From assembly GCA_947652735.1 (NCBI GenBank), contig CANTEG010000011.1, positions 1-64,000 on the forward strand: a stretch of 64,000 nt of DNA, given 5' to 3'. A program made the translations under genes and the position numbers. Shown here piece by piece: positions 9,777 to 18,414 of this stretch. Each line of letters begins with the position of its first letter. Position 1 is the stretch's first letter. The notes below the pieces were generated by a model. It was not told the DNA's origin. It saw nothing but the letters and a program-made list of their open reading frames with translations, and made no database searches. Source of the DNA: an uncultured Lachnospiraceae bacterium. Lineage in GTDB: Bacteria > Bacillota > Clostridia > Lachnospirales > Lachnospiraceae.

Positions 9777-10973
9777 ATGCTTACAGGAAAAAGAATTGTC
9801 CTTGGTATTAGTGGAGGGATAGCTGCATATAAGATGGCAAATGTTGCCAGTATGCTTGTTAAGCTTGGGGCGGATGTCCATGTTATTATGACGGAGGCCG
9901 CTACACATTTTATTACCCCTGAGACATTTGAGGTTCTTACAAAAAACAGATGCTACACGGATACATTTGACCGTGGAATGGACATGCATGTGCCGCATGT
10001 TACCCTTGGAACGACAGCGGACTGCTTTCTGATTGCTCCTGCAAGTGCAGATATACTTGGCAAGATTGCAAATGGAATTGCAGATGATATGCTGACAACA
10101 ACGGTGCTTCCTGCAAAGTGTCCTGTATTAATCGCACCTTCCATGAATGTACATATGTACGAAAATCCTATTGTGCAGGATAATATGAGAAAGCTTGCCT
10201 CATATGGATATGAGATAATTGAGGCTGACTGCGGATTTCTCGCATGCCGTGATACGGGAAAGGGAAAGCTCCCACCTGAAAAGGATTTGGTGGAATATAT
10301 ACTTCGTGCCTGTGGAAAAACGAAAGACCTTCAGGGTAAGAAGATTCTTGTAACAGCGGGGGCAACGAAGGAAGCAATAGACCCTGTCAGATATATAACA
10401 AACCACTCCACAGGGAAGATGGGATATGCAGTTGCGAGAATGGCAATGCTGCGGGGGGCTGATGTAACTCTTATATCGGGAGAAACTACCATTGACGCAC
10501 CGATGTTTGTAAATACCATAAGGGTAAAATCGGCAAAGGATATGTTTGATGCCGTAATGTCATATAGTGAAAATCAGGACATTATTGTGAAGGCAGCGGC
10601 AGTAGCTGACTACAGACCTGTCAGTACCGCAGATGAAAAAATAAAGAAAAATGACAGCACTATGAATATAGAGCTTGAAAAGACAGATGATATATTAAAA
10701 GCACTTGGAGAACGTAAAAAGGCAGGACAGTTCCTGTGCGGTTTTTCAATGGAAACAGAAAACATGATTGAAAATTCAAGGGCAAAGCTGGAAAAGAAAA
10801 ATCTTGATATGATAGCGGCAAACAATCTTAAGGTTGCAGGTGCAGGCTTTGCAGGAGATACAAATGTGCTTACGCTAATTACAAAGGATGGGCAGTGTGA
10901 GCTTCCGATGATGAGTAAGGAGGAGGCTGCGGACAGACTGCTGGATGAGATTTTAAATAGAGGGGTTATATAA
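9777..10973 (+). CDS. coaBC: bifunctional phosphopantothenoylcysteine decarboxylase / phosphopantothenate-cysteine ligase
   Basis: A 398-residue fusion. The N-terminal flavoprotein decarboxylase (CoaC) begins GISGGIAAYK and includes the HVTLG histidine, PSMNVHMYENP and ACRDTGKG with the catalytic cysteine. The C-terminal ligase (CoaB) begins TAGATKEAIDPVR and includes the NHSTGKMG and KKND loops. It converts 4'-phosphopantothenate to 4'-phosphopantetheine in CoA synthesis, extending the pan block toward CoA. The start at 9777 follows GGGAGG. An upstream in-frame extension to 9738 lacks a ribosome binding site. Confidence 0.96.
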   Translation: MLTGKRIVLGISGGIAAYKMANVASMLVKLGADVHVIMTEAATHFITPETFEVLTKNRCYTDTFDRGMDMHVPHVTLGTTADCFLIAPASADILGKIANGIADDMLTTTVLPAKCPVLIAPSMNVHMYENPIVQDNMRKLASYGYEIIEADCGFLACRDTGKGKLPPEKDLVEYILRACGKTKDLQGKKILVTAGATKEAIDPVRYITNHSTGKMGYAVARMAMLRGADVTLISGETTIDAPMFVNTIRVKSAKDMFDAVMSYSENQDIIVKAAAVADYRPVSTADEKIKKNDSTMNIELEKTDDILKALGERKKAGQFLCGFSMETENMIENSRAKLEKKNLDMIAANNLKVAGAGFAGDTNVLTLITKDGQCELPMMSKEEAADRLLDEILNRGVI

Positions 10974-11064
10974 TAGTTATATTTTTATGACTTTAGGGCG
11001 GTTACCACGGATGCGGATGTTTGGATTGGAATAAATTGTCAGTATAGAAACAGGGAGGCATGGA

Positions 11065-11568
11065 ATGTCAATCTATATGATTAGAAGTAAATCCAGAGGA
11101 CAAAGAAGAAAGTTTAAAACATTGTCAGGCTGGATTGATAAAATAGAACCTTTTAAAGATACGAATAAAGAATTTGAGCATTTTCATGTTCCTTGTGGTC
11201 CCTGGCTGGCGAAACCTAAAACATCAGCCAAAATCAAAACACAATTTTGTAAAATATGGATTGAAAAAACAGAAGAGTTTATTGCCAAAAAGCCAAAAGA
11301 GTTATCCTTTTGTAAGGTTGTAGCCGTGATTACATATCCCGATGTAAGAAATTCGCAGATTATTATTTTTTATGATGAGGAATACTATAAATCCTTTTGG
11401 GACAGAAAAGGACCATATCAAATATGGACTCCCATTAAGAAGAAACATTCATTTGCAGAAGAAAGAGGAATCCTAACAAGGTTACCTGAGATTGGATATA
11501 TAGAAGAATTGGATGATGAAGATTATCATACAAAATCATATCTTTGGTTTTATGGGGAATGGTTATAG
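11065..11568 (+). CDS. DUF3916-like protein
   Basis: A 167-residue soluble protein without signal peptide or membrane segment. The basic N-terminus (RGQRRKFK), the central HFHVPCGPWL region, a VVAVITYPDVRNSQIIIFYD strand pair and an acidic, aromatic C-terminus fit what I recall of the DUF3916 family of Firmicutes, whose function is unknown. GGGAGG precedes the ATG. It neighbours a broken DUF2262-like gene. Small, patchily distributed genes of this kind often sit in immunity-type clusters, but that is inference. Confidence 0.55.
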   Translation: MSIYMIRSKSRGQRRKFKTLSGWIDKIEPFKDTNKEFEHFHVPCGPWLAKPKTSAKIKTQFCKIWIEKTEEFIAKKPKELSFCKVVAVITYPDVRNSQIIIFYDEEYYKSFWDRKGPYQIWTPIKKKHSFAEERGILTRLPEIGYIEELDDEDYHTKSYLWFYGEWL

Positions 11569-11653
11569 TTAAATATCGTAAGATAAATTTAATGGGAAAA
11601 CAAAACATAGGTAATGAAGTGTTGTTGCAATATATGATATTGATGCAGATAGT

Positions 11654-12197
11654 ATGGTAAAGAAGATAAAGGTGATAGCGTGGCCCATTTCTTTAGATGA
11701 ATATAAAGAGCAGAACGAATACAGCGAATATTTTAACACACTTACCAATGGTGTGATTTATAAGGTTGCAGGAAGACTACAATATAATGCTTTTGGTGAA
11801 GTGGCATTTTTGTATATTAAAGAGGTTTTGGAAGAAAACGTATCGGGAACAAAGCTTGATAAAAAAACGGGAAAAGTATCTGGCTCCCATTCATTTAGAG
11901 GATGAAGTATTAGGCAAATTAGTATTGGAAAAATCAGAAGGGCTATTTGAGGGCATATATAATTTTTCAGGTGACGATATTACGATTTATATTGAGGTGG
12001 AATGGAGCAGTAAAGCAACATGGAAAAGGTCTTTGTCTGTGGCAAGGGATTTTGTGGAGCAGATTGCAAAAAAGGATAAGGAGACCAGAAAATATTTTGC
12101 AGAAACTTTATTTAGCTTTGGTATGACTATTATTTATTCTGTTACATTCATTATTACTGTTTGCATTATGATATGGCGACACACGCATCAGAGTTAA
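11654..12197 (+). pseudogene. frameshifted DUF2262-like gene
   Basis: Two overlapping frames (11654-11905 and the frame ending at 12197) read as one protein if a single base is removed near 11870-11876, giving ...KTGK-YLAPIHLEDE... across the join. The second part, GKLVLEKSEGLFEG...ITIYIEVE followed by an ARDFVEQI helix, resembles DUF2262 proteins of unknown function. The last 25 residues form a hydrophobic segment that is unusual for that family. No ribosome binding site precedes the ATG at 11654, and codons upstream read like a continuing protein, so the 5' end may be damaged too. Confidence 0.6.
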
Positions 12198-12223
12198 AAT
12201 ATTTTAGGGTGGGGGAATACATC

Positions 12224-12688
12224 ATGCCTTTCACATACAAAAGAGCAACAATTAAAGACATAGATATACTTACAAGAACAAGGATAGAGGTACTTAGGGC
12301 GGCAAATGGACTGTCTGAGGATGTTGATATGAGTGAAGTGGAAAAGCAGTCACGCATGTATTACGAAAAAGCACTTTGTAATGATATGCATATTGCATAC
12401 CTTGTTTTTGATGAAAATTGCTTTGTGGGAGCCGGAGGAGTCAGCTTTTTTCAGGTTATGCCTACATACCATAATTCAAGTGGAAATAAGGCTTATATTA
12501 TGAATATGTATACAAAGCCTGAATACAGAAGAAAGGGTATTGCGTATAAAACCTTGGATTTGCTTATAGAAGATGCAAAAAGCAGGGGGATAACAGCAAT
12601 TTCTTTGGAGGCTACTGATATGGGACGTTTCTTATATGAAAAATATGGCTTTGTAAAAATGAAAGATGAAATGGAACTGCCGCTATGA
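12224..12688 (+). CDS. GNAT-family N-acetyltransferase
   Basis: A 154-residue acetyl-CoA-dependent acetyltransferase. The pyrophosphate-binding loop is YRRKGIAYKTL (about residues 105-115), preceded by the MNMYTKPEY strand. The C-terminal LYEKYGFVKM motif is typical. The substrate cannot be read from the sequence. The start at 12224 follows a purine-rich GGGTGGGGG stretch. An upstream in-frame ATG (12161) would overlap the preceding broken gene and is less likely. Confidence 0.88.
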   Translation: MPFTYKRATIKDIDILTRTRIEVLRAANGLSEDVDMSEVEKQSRMYYEKALCNDMHIAYLVFDENCFVGAGGVSFFQVMPTYHNSSGNKAYIMNMYTKPEYRRKGIAYKTLDLLIEDAKSRGITAISLEATDMGRFLYEKYGFVKMKDEMELPL

Positions 12689-12723
12689 AAAGGCATTTAA
12701 TAGAAAATTAAAGGAGAGCTTTT

Positions 12724-14376
12724 ATGAACGAAAAAAGACAGGCATACAACCCGTTTTTGCCGGTTGACGAGTATATTCCTGACGGGGAACCACACATTTT
12801 TGACGGAAGAGTCTATCTGTACGGCTCCCACGACAGGGAGGGCGGCTACACATTTTGTATGGAAGATTATGTGACGTATTCTGCCCCTGTCTGCGATTTG
12901 ACCGACTGGAGATACGAGGGTGTTATTTACAAGGCATGTAATGACCCTGATTATCCCGTTAAGAAATATATGTATGCCCCTGATGTTGTGCGGGGAAATG
13001 ACGGAAGATACTACCTTTATTACTGTATGTCCGGTGATTACGGGGTTGGCGGTTATACAGGAGCCATTAAAGTGGCGGTTTGTGACAGTCCTTGCGGAGA
13101 GTTTCGTTTTTTGGGAACTGTTCAAAATCCTGATGGTACTCCCATGAAAAAATATGTATGCTTTGACCCTGCCGTTATAAATGACAATGGAGTCATTCGT
13201 TTATATTATGGCACCCAATATGATTATGAGGAAAGAGAGGATTTTGAGGAAAATCCTGATTATATTTTACAGGAAATGGAAATGTTCGGCAGGACGAAAG
13301 AGGAGATTTTCGCCTACAGGCAGGATAAGGAAAGTTCCCTAAACGGTAAAGAGGGTGACTGCGACAGTATTATGGGTGCAGCAACCCTTGTGCTATGTGA
13401 TGACATGCTTACTGTGAAGGAACCGCCTAAGCATATTATTCCTTACAGGGTAAAAAATACAGGTTTTGCGGCACATCCGTTTTTTGAAGGTGCCTCCATG
13501 CGTAAGGTGGGGGATAAGTATTATTTTGTGTATTCCTCTTTCCAGAACCATGAGCTTTGTTATGCAACAAGTGATTATCCCGACAGGGATTTTACATTTG
13601 GAGGGACGATTGTGTCAAATGGAGATATCGGCTATGAGGGTAGAACCATTAAGCACAATATGACAGGAACAACACACGGAAGCATTATTGAAATCAATCA
13701 TCAGTGGTATGTGTTTTATCACAGGCTTACCCATAAGTCCGATTATTCCAGACAGGCATGTGCGGAAAAAATTAAATTTGAGAGGGATGGAAGCATTAGG
13801 CAGGTTGAAATTACAAGCTGCGGATTAAATGACGGGCCGCTTATTGCAAAGGCGGGATATGAATATTCGGCTGTCATTGCCTGTATAGTTACAAATGGTC
13901 ATATGCCTCACGGATGCAACAGTATTTACAGGGATGCGTTTCCAAATGTATCCCACAAGGGTGATGACAGGTTTATTGCCGAGATTGAACATAATACCCT
14001 GATTGGATATAAGTATTTTGTCTTTGATAGCGTAAAGACCATTAAGCTTACAGTGAGAGTTGAGAGCGACAGAAACAGGGTTTTGTATGAAGGCCCTGTG
14101 CGTGTAGATGAGAGATCAGGCTCAGGAAATACGGAAAATGATATATCGGAAAGAAAAGCATTAACGGATGATGAAGAACATAATGTATTACATGAGAAAA
14201 TATCCTTTGAGGTTCGGCTTGCGGAGGATGGACCGATTGTGGGTGAAATAGAGCTTTCCGACTGTGAGGAGTGGACTACCTTTGAGGGAATGGTAAGTGT
14301 GCCTGACGGAGAGCATGGACTTTTTCTGACATACAAAGGAAGCAGGAAGGTACAGCTTTTGACGGTGGGGTTTTAA
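12724..14376 (+). CDS. glycoside hydrolase family 43 enzyme (beta-xylosidase / arabinofuranosidase type)
   Basis: A 550-residue cytoplasmic glycosidase (no signal peptide). A five-bladed propeller occupies about residues 10-340. Likely catalytic residues are the Asp in PDGEPHIF (base), the Asp in FDPAV (pKa modulator) and the Glu in PFFEGASMRK (acid). A C-terminal beta-sandwich-like part covers about residues 380-550, with an acidic insertion near residues 465-495. It would trim plant-derived xylo- or arabino-oligosaccharides taken up by the cell. No transporter gene is adjacent. AAAGGAG precedes the ATG. Confidence 0.9.
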   Translation: MNEKRQAYNPFLPVDEYIPDGEPHIFDGRVYLYGSHDREGGYTFCMEDYVTYSAPVCDLTDWRYEGVIYKACNDPDYPVKKYMYAPDVVRGNDGRYYLYYCMSGDYGVGGYTGAIKVAVCDSPCGEFRFLGTVQNPDGTPMKKYVCFDPAVINDNGVIRLYYGTQYDYEEREDFEENPDYILQEMEMFGRTKEEIFAYRQDKESSLNGKEGDCDSIMGAATLVLCDDMLTVKEPPKHIIPYRVKNTGFAAHPFFEGASMRKVGDKYYFVYSSFQNHELCYATSDYPDRDFTFGGTIVSNGDIGYEGRTIKHNMTGTTHGSIIEINHQWYVFYHRLTHKSDYSRQACAEKIKFERDGSIRQVEITSCGLNDGPLIAKAGYEYSAVIACIVTNGHMPHGCNSIYRDAFPNVSHKGDDRFIAEIEHNTLIGYKYFVFDSVKTIKLTVRVESDRNRVLYEGPVRVDERSGSGNTENDISERKALTDDEEHNVLHEKISFEVRLAEDGPIVGEIELSDCEEWTTFEGMVSVPDGEHGLFLTYKGSRKVQLLTVGF

Positions 14377-14422
14377 TATATTAAAAAGGCAGTGACGTCA
14401 AAAGCATCAGGAGGAGAATGCA

Positions 14423-14554
14423 ATGGGGGAATTATCAATAAAATACAATGAGCTTTGTGCAATGTCCGATAAAATTCCTTTTTATGAGGAGTTTGGATTT
14501 TCTGCAAATCGTGAGTATAAAAAAAGTGATTTGATAAAATTGTCTCAGGGATAA
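14423..14554 (+). CDS. 43-residue ORF, possible remnant of an acetyltransferase
   Basis: A short ORF with a very good ribosome binding site (AGGAGGAG, 7 bases before ATG). Residues 18-27 (IPFYEEFGFS) look like the C-terminal end of a GNAT acetyltransferase, so it may be a decayed fragment fused to a new start, or a genuine small protein. No other domain is visible. Confidence 0.4.
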   Translation: MGELSIKYNELCAMSDKIPFYEEFGFSANREYKKSDLIKLSQG

Positions 14555-14562
14555 TAAATGGA

Positions 14563-14585
14563 AAATTCAACCGTACGTTGAATTT
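14563..14585 (+). terminator. short hairpin upstream of the XRE gene
   Basis: AAATTCAAC (14563-14571) pairs with GTTGAATTT (14577-14585) around a 5-base loop. The T tail is weak, so it could be a poor terminator or a DNA operator. Confidence 0.4.
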
Positions 14586-14663
14586 ATCCCACTATTTCTA
14601 GTATGCGGTTATTGTTTATGGTAATCAGGTAAGCTATCATAAAAGAAAAATGGAGGTCTTTTT

Positions 14664-14903
14664 ATGCTAAACAGTATTAAGGTCGGTAGTTTTATTATGG
14701 ACAAGCGTAAATCCATAGGGCTTACCCAACAGCAGCTCGCACAAAAATTAAATGTTTCCTTTCAGGCTGTATCAAAATGGGAAAACGGAACCACATATCC
14801 GAATATTGAAATTTTGAAGGATTTGGCAACTGTTTTAAATGTAACTGTGGATGAGATTTTATCGGGAAATGAAAAGGATAATGAACGTGTCGGTAAAAAA
14901 TAA
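14664..14903 (+). CDS. small XRE-family helix-turn-helix regulator
   Basis: A 79-residue protein that is almost entirely one HTH_3 domain. The recognition region is LTQQQLAQKLNVSFQAVSKW (about residues 20-39), followed by ENGTTYPNIEIL and a short charged tail. There is no effector domain, so it is a minimal DNA-binding regulator. GGAGG precedes the ATG. It is 28 bases upstream of an epimerase-family gene and may control that unit or itself. Confidence 0.9.
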   Translation: MLNSIKVGSFIMDKRKSIGLTQQQLAQKLNVSFQAVSKWENGTTYPNIEILKDLATVLNVTVDEILSGNEKDNERVGKK

Positions 14904-14931
14904 TATAAGCAATATCAGGAGGTAAATGCAG

Positions 14932-15831
14932 ATGAAAAATGTGCTTGTTACAGGAGGAACGGTTTTTGTAAGCCGTTATGTTGCCGAATATTACGTTAGA
15001 AAGGGCTTTCATGTATTTGTTCTTAACCGTGGTACGGGAAAACAGCCTGAGGGTGTGACATGGATTTGTGCTGACAGGGGAAATATAGGCGATAAGCTGC
15101 GAGAGTATCATTTCGACGTCATTTTCGACATAACCGCTTATACAAAAGATGATGTGAACAATCTGCTTGATGCAGTGGAAATGTACGACGACTACATATT
15201 AATAAGCTCCTCGGCAGTATATCCTGATAATGAAAAACAGCCGTTTTGCGAGGAAACCCCTTTAGGAGCGAATAAATTTTGGGGAAAATACGGAACGGAT
15301 AAAATCGAGGCTGAAAATGCATTGTTACAAAGAAATCCTGATGCATATATTTTAAGACCGCCGTATTTGTATGGTAAATACAACAACGTATATAGGGAGG
15401 CTTTTGTATTTGACTGTGCCCTTTCGGATAGAAAATTTTATTTGCCGCAGGACGGCAGTATGAAATTACAATTTTTTCATGTGGATGACCTTTGCAGATT
15501 TATGGATGCTATTTTGGACAAAAGACCTGACAGACATATTTTTAACGTGGGAAATGAAGAGTCAATTTCTATTAAGGACTGGGTAAAGAACTGCTATGGG
15601 GCATTGGGTAAAGATGCGGATTTTATAAATGTAGACAGAAGCGTGGAACAGCGGAATTATTTCAGCTTTTATAATTACGAATACTGCCTTGATGTTGGTG
15701 AGCAGACAAAGCTTATGCCAAAAACAAAGAATTTTGACGAGGGTATCAAAGAGGCTTTGGAATGGTACATGGAAAATCAAGCGGATGTCAGAAAAAAGCC
15801 GTTTATGGAGTATATTGAAAAGCATCTGTAA
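14932..15831 (+). CDS. NAD-dependent epimerase/dehydratase family protein
   Basis: A 299-residue extended-SDR protein. The N-terminal dinucleotide motif is GGTVFVSRY, a known variant of GGxGFxG. The catalytic YxxxK appears as YGTDK (about residue 123) after an SSSAVYP strand. Substrate is probably a nucleotide sugar or related sugar, but no partner genes identify it. AGGAGG lies 9 bases before the ATG at 14932. The ATG at 14926 is too close to it. Confidence 0.85.
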   Translation: MKNVLVTGGTVFVSRYVAEYYVRKGFHVFVLNRGTGKQPEGVTWICADRGNIGDKLREYHFDVIFDITAYTKDDVNNLLDAVEMYDDYILISSSAVYPDNEKQPFCEETPLGANKFWGKYGTDKIEAENALLQRNPDAYILRPPYLYGKYNNVYREAFVFDCALSDRKFYLPQDGSMKLQFFHVDDLCRFMDAILDKRPDRHIFNVGNEESISIKDWVKNCYGALGKDADFINVDRSVEQRNYFSFYNYEYCLDVGEQTKLMPKTKNFDEGIKEALEWYMENQADVRKKPFMEYIEKHL

Positions 15832-15899
15832 AAGTTGGAAAAATAATGTGGCAAAGCCAAATTGCAAAATGTTGATGTTCAAATAACAGGAGAGAAAAT

Positions 15900-16334
15900 A
15901 TGATAAGAGAAATAACAAAATCTGATTTTGATGGATTGATGAAGTTATACATGCAACTGCATGATAATCCAATGCCGGAAAAAACTTCTGATATTATGTC
16001 TTTATGGGATAAGATTACGAATGATGAAAACCATCATATCATTGTTGCGGAGGAGAATGGAGAAATTGTGTCCTCCTGCGTCTGCGTCATTATTCCAAAC
16101 CTGACCCATAACCAACAGCCATACGCATTTGTAGAAAATGTTATCACGGATAAAAATTACCGCAAAATGGGACTTGCCACAAAGTGTTTAAATTATGCCA
16201 AGGAAATAGCGGTAAAAGAACACTGCTATAAGTTGATGCTGCTTACAGGCTCCAAGGAGGAAAGCACGCTTAATTTTTACAGACAGGCGGGCTATAACAG
16301 CGAGGACAAGACAGCGTTTATCCAGTGGATATAA
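15900..16334 (+). CDS. GNAT-family N-acetyltransferase
   Basis: A 144-residue single GNAT domain with the acetyl-CoA loop YRKMGLATKCL (about residues 83-93) and the C-terminal STLNFYRQAGY motif. AGGAGAG precedes the ATG. Substrate unknown. It is the second acetyltransferase of this accessory stretch and is not similar in detail to the one at 12224. Confidence 0.88.
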   Translation: MIREITKSDFDGLMKLYMQLHDNPMPEKTSDIMSLWDKITNDENHHIIVAEENGEIVSSCVCVIIPNLTHNQQPYAFVENVITDKNYRKMGLATKCLNYAKEIAVKEHCYKLMLLTGSKEESTLNFYRQAGYNSEDKTAFIQWI

Positions 16335-16367
16335 GGTATAAACTTTACCAATTTTTATTTATTTTTG

Positions 16368-16442
16368 AATATCCCTTAAAATATTACGGACAATATCCTG
16401 TCATAAGGAGTTGATATTGTATGCAATATTTTAAGGGATATT
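16368..16442 (+). promoter_or_regulatory. 18-bp perfect inverted repeat enclosing the start site of the next gene
   Basis: The left arm (16368-16385) and right arm (16425-16442, codons 2-7 of the following gene) are perfectly complementary over 18 bases. Inside, an 8-bp stem (16390-16397 with 16413-16420) leaves AAGGAG (16404-16409) in a 15-base apical loop and puts the ATG (16421) in an internal loop. The RNA could control translation initiation. At the DNA level it could also be an operator. Confidence 0.7.
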
Positions 16443-17257
16443 ATTTTAAATGCAGTGAAAATGATAAGTCAGTTGCGTTAATACCTGCACTTCACCATAA
16501 TGGAAACAGGAAGAACGCTTCATTGCAGGTAATTACAGGGGAACAGGTCTATAGTATTCCCTATTCCGATATTAAATTTCAAAATGGAATAATAAAGCTT
16601 GGAAGAAATTTATTTTCTGAAAAAGGAATGTCTTTAGATGTTAATTACGGGGATTGTAAAATAAAGGGTAAGGTATATTTTAAAAGCTTGAAAAAATTAA
16701 GCTATGACATTATGGGACCCTTTCGGTACATTCCCTTTTTACAATGCAGACACAGCGTAGTGAGCATGAGACATTTCGTTAAAGGAAACATAGTAATTAA
16801 CGATACAAATTACAGCTTCAACAATGGTGTGGGATATATAGAAGGGGACAGGGGGTATTCTTTTCCGAAAGAATATATTTGGACACAGTGCCATTTTAAA
16901 AATGGTTCCCTTATGCTGGCTGTTGCCGATATACCATTTGGAATATTTTCATTTAAAGGAATTATCGGTGCTGTTGTGATTGACGGAAAGGAATACCGTA
17001 TTGCGACCTATCTCGGTGCACGGATTTCCTATATGGGAAACAATACTGTCATCATAAAACAGGGAAACTATAAGCTTTATGCCAGTCTGCTTGAGGAACA
17101 TCATCAAGACCTAAGCGCACCTGTAAATGGTGAGATGATACGGACGATACGTGAAAGCGTTTCTGGCAGAGCATATTATAGATTTTCCCATAAAAACAGG
17201 GCTTTGCTTGAATTGGAAAGTGATAATGCAAGCTTTGAGTATGAAATGGGGAAGTGA
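16421..17257 (+). CDS. tocopherol cyclase-like family protein
   Basis: A 278-residue beta-rich protein matching the bacterial relatives of the tocopherol cyclase family, seen in the HNGNRKNASLQVI start, the MGPFRYIP segment and the GYIEGDRGYSFPKEYIWTQC core (about residues 141-160). Bacteria of this type do not make tocopherol, so the true reaction is unknown. No signal peptide is present. AAGGAG precedes the ATG, and the whole start region sits in a long hairpin. Confidence 0.75.
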   Translation: MQYFKGYYFKCSENDKSVALIPALHHNGNRKNASLQVITGEQVYSIPYSDIKFQNGIIKLGRNLFSEKGMSLDVNYGDCKIKGKVYFKSLKKLSYDIMGPFRYIPFLQCRHSVVSMRHFVKGNIVINDTNYSFNNGVGYIEGDRGYSFPKEYIWTQCHFKNGSLMLAVADIPFGIFSFKGIIGAVVIDGKEYRIATYLGARISYMGNNTVIIKQGNYKLYASLLEEHHQDLSAPVNGEMIRTIRESVSGRAYYRFSHKNRALLELESDNASFEYEMGK

Positions 17258-17349
17258 AGGATAGAAAATGCAATAAAATGCTTCAAGTGGTTTTATAATA
17301 AAATTTGCGGTAAGATGCAAATAATTGATACTGTTCTTTATTGTTTTAT

Positions 17350-17378
17350 TTGAATAAACACAACATATGTGGTAAAAT
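17350..17378 (+). promoter_or_regulatory. promoter of pyrE
   Basis: TTGAAT (17350-17355), a 17-base spacer and TAAAAT (17373-17378), about 60 bases before the pyrE start. Confidence 0.65.
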
Positions 17379-17437
17379 TTAGAAAGTGCATTTGATGTTC
17401 GTCATAAAACGTGATTTTAAAAGGAGATTTTAAGGAT

Positions 17438-18112
17438 ATGGAGCAGTACAAAAAGGACTTTATTGAGTTTATGATTGATTGTAAGGTACTCAAGTTTGGG
17501 GACTTTGTCACAAAAAGCGGAAGAAAAACTCCGTTCTTTGTCAATACTGGTTTTTATAGGACAGGAAAACAGCTTAAAAAGCTTGGTGAGTATTATGCGG
17601 AAGCAATAAAAGATAAGTTTGGTTTTGAATTTGATGTTCTCTTTGGTCCTGCATATAAGGGGATTCCTTTATCTGTAGCTGCAACAATGGCAATCGCAGA
17701 TAAATACGATGCCGATATTAAGTATTGCTCAAACCGTAAGGAGATTAAGGATCACGGTGATAAGGGAATTCTTCTTGGAAGCCCGATTGCTGACGGTGAT
17801 AAGGTAGTTATTATAGAGGATGTGACAACGGCGGGTACATCCATTCAGGAAACCCTGCCAATCGTAAAGGCACAGGGAGATGTAGATGTGCTGGGACTTG
17901 TGGTTTCTGTTGATCGTATGGAGCGTGGACAGGGAGAGAAAAGTGCACTTATGGAGATAGAGGAAATCTATGGACTTAAGACAACTGCCATCGTAACGAT
18001 GGCTGAGGTTGTGGAGCATCTTTACGATAAGCCGTATAAGGGTGAAATCATCATTGATGATACATTAAAGGCTGCTATAGATGCTTATTATGAGCAGTAT
18101 GGCGTGAAATAA
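17438..18112 (+). CDS. pyrE: orotate phosphoribosyltransferase
   Basis: A 224-residue type I phosphoribosyltransferase that makes OMP from orotate and PRPP in pyrimidine synthesis. The PRPP loop is VVIIEDVTTAGTS (about residues 124-136), the FGPAYKGIPL region binds substrate, and the DHGDKG flexible loop is present. It stands apart from other pyr genes here and has its own promoter. The start at 17438 follows AAAAGGAG. An in-frame ATG at 17411 precedes that site. Confidence 0.95.
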   Translation: MEQYKKDFIEFMIDCKVLKFGDFVTKSGRKTPFFVNTGFYRTGKQLKKLGEYYAEAIKDKFGFEFDVLFGPAYKGIPLSVAATMAIADKYDADIKYCSNRKEIKDHGDKGILLGSPIADGDKVVIIEDVTTAGTSIQETLPIVKAQGDVDVLGLVVSVDRMERGQGEKSALMEIEEIYGLKTTAIVTMAEVVEHLYDKPYKGEIIIDDTLKAAIDAYYEQYGVK

Positions 18113-18225
18113 AACTGTCAATAATCAAATTAAGGGTTGGAATCATTATATGTGGCGACAGTGATTCATCGAACGAAAACTTAAGACTATGATACCATAA
18201 AGAACAAAGAAAAGGAGATGGAATT

Positions 18226-18375
18226 ATGGAGAAGTTGTACAATAAAATGAATTCTATTGGAATTAGCAGTATTGTTATGGGTGTTGTTACCATAGTAGCA
18301 GCTGTTGGCGCAGGTGTTGTTATGATTGTAAATGGCTCCAGACTTCTTGCAAGCAAAAAGGATATAACATTCTAA
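18226..18375 (+). CDS. 49-residue single-pass membrane protein
   Basis: A small ORF with a strong ribosome binding site (AAAGGAG, 8 bases before ATG). About residues 11-36 form one hydrophobic helix rich in Val, Ala and Gly (ISSIVMGVVTIVAAVGAGVV), ending in a short basic tail (ASKKDITF). Such short proteins are common in Lachnospiraceae, with no known role. It sits between pyrE and an HD-domain gene. Confidence 0.65.
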   Translation: MEKLYNKMNSIGISSIVMGVVTIVAAVGAGVVMIVNGSRLLASKKDITF

Positions 18376-18414
18376 GAATAAAACATAAGATGCATTTAAA
18401 AGAGAGAGATACTT

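Noticed and set aside
10974-11064. Codon-like remnant (reads as ...TTDADVWIGINC...) between coaBC and the DUF3916-like gene
   Set aside because: It recalls a hexapeptide acyltransferase fragment but is only about 25 codons, without a start, too short to support.
11766-12197. Independent gene of 143 residues
   Set aside because: Its first 35 residues are the wrong frame of the upstream ORF. The DUF2262-like part joins smoothly to the frame starting at 11654, so it is treated as one broken gene.
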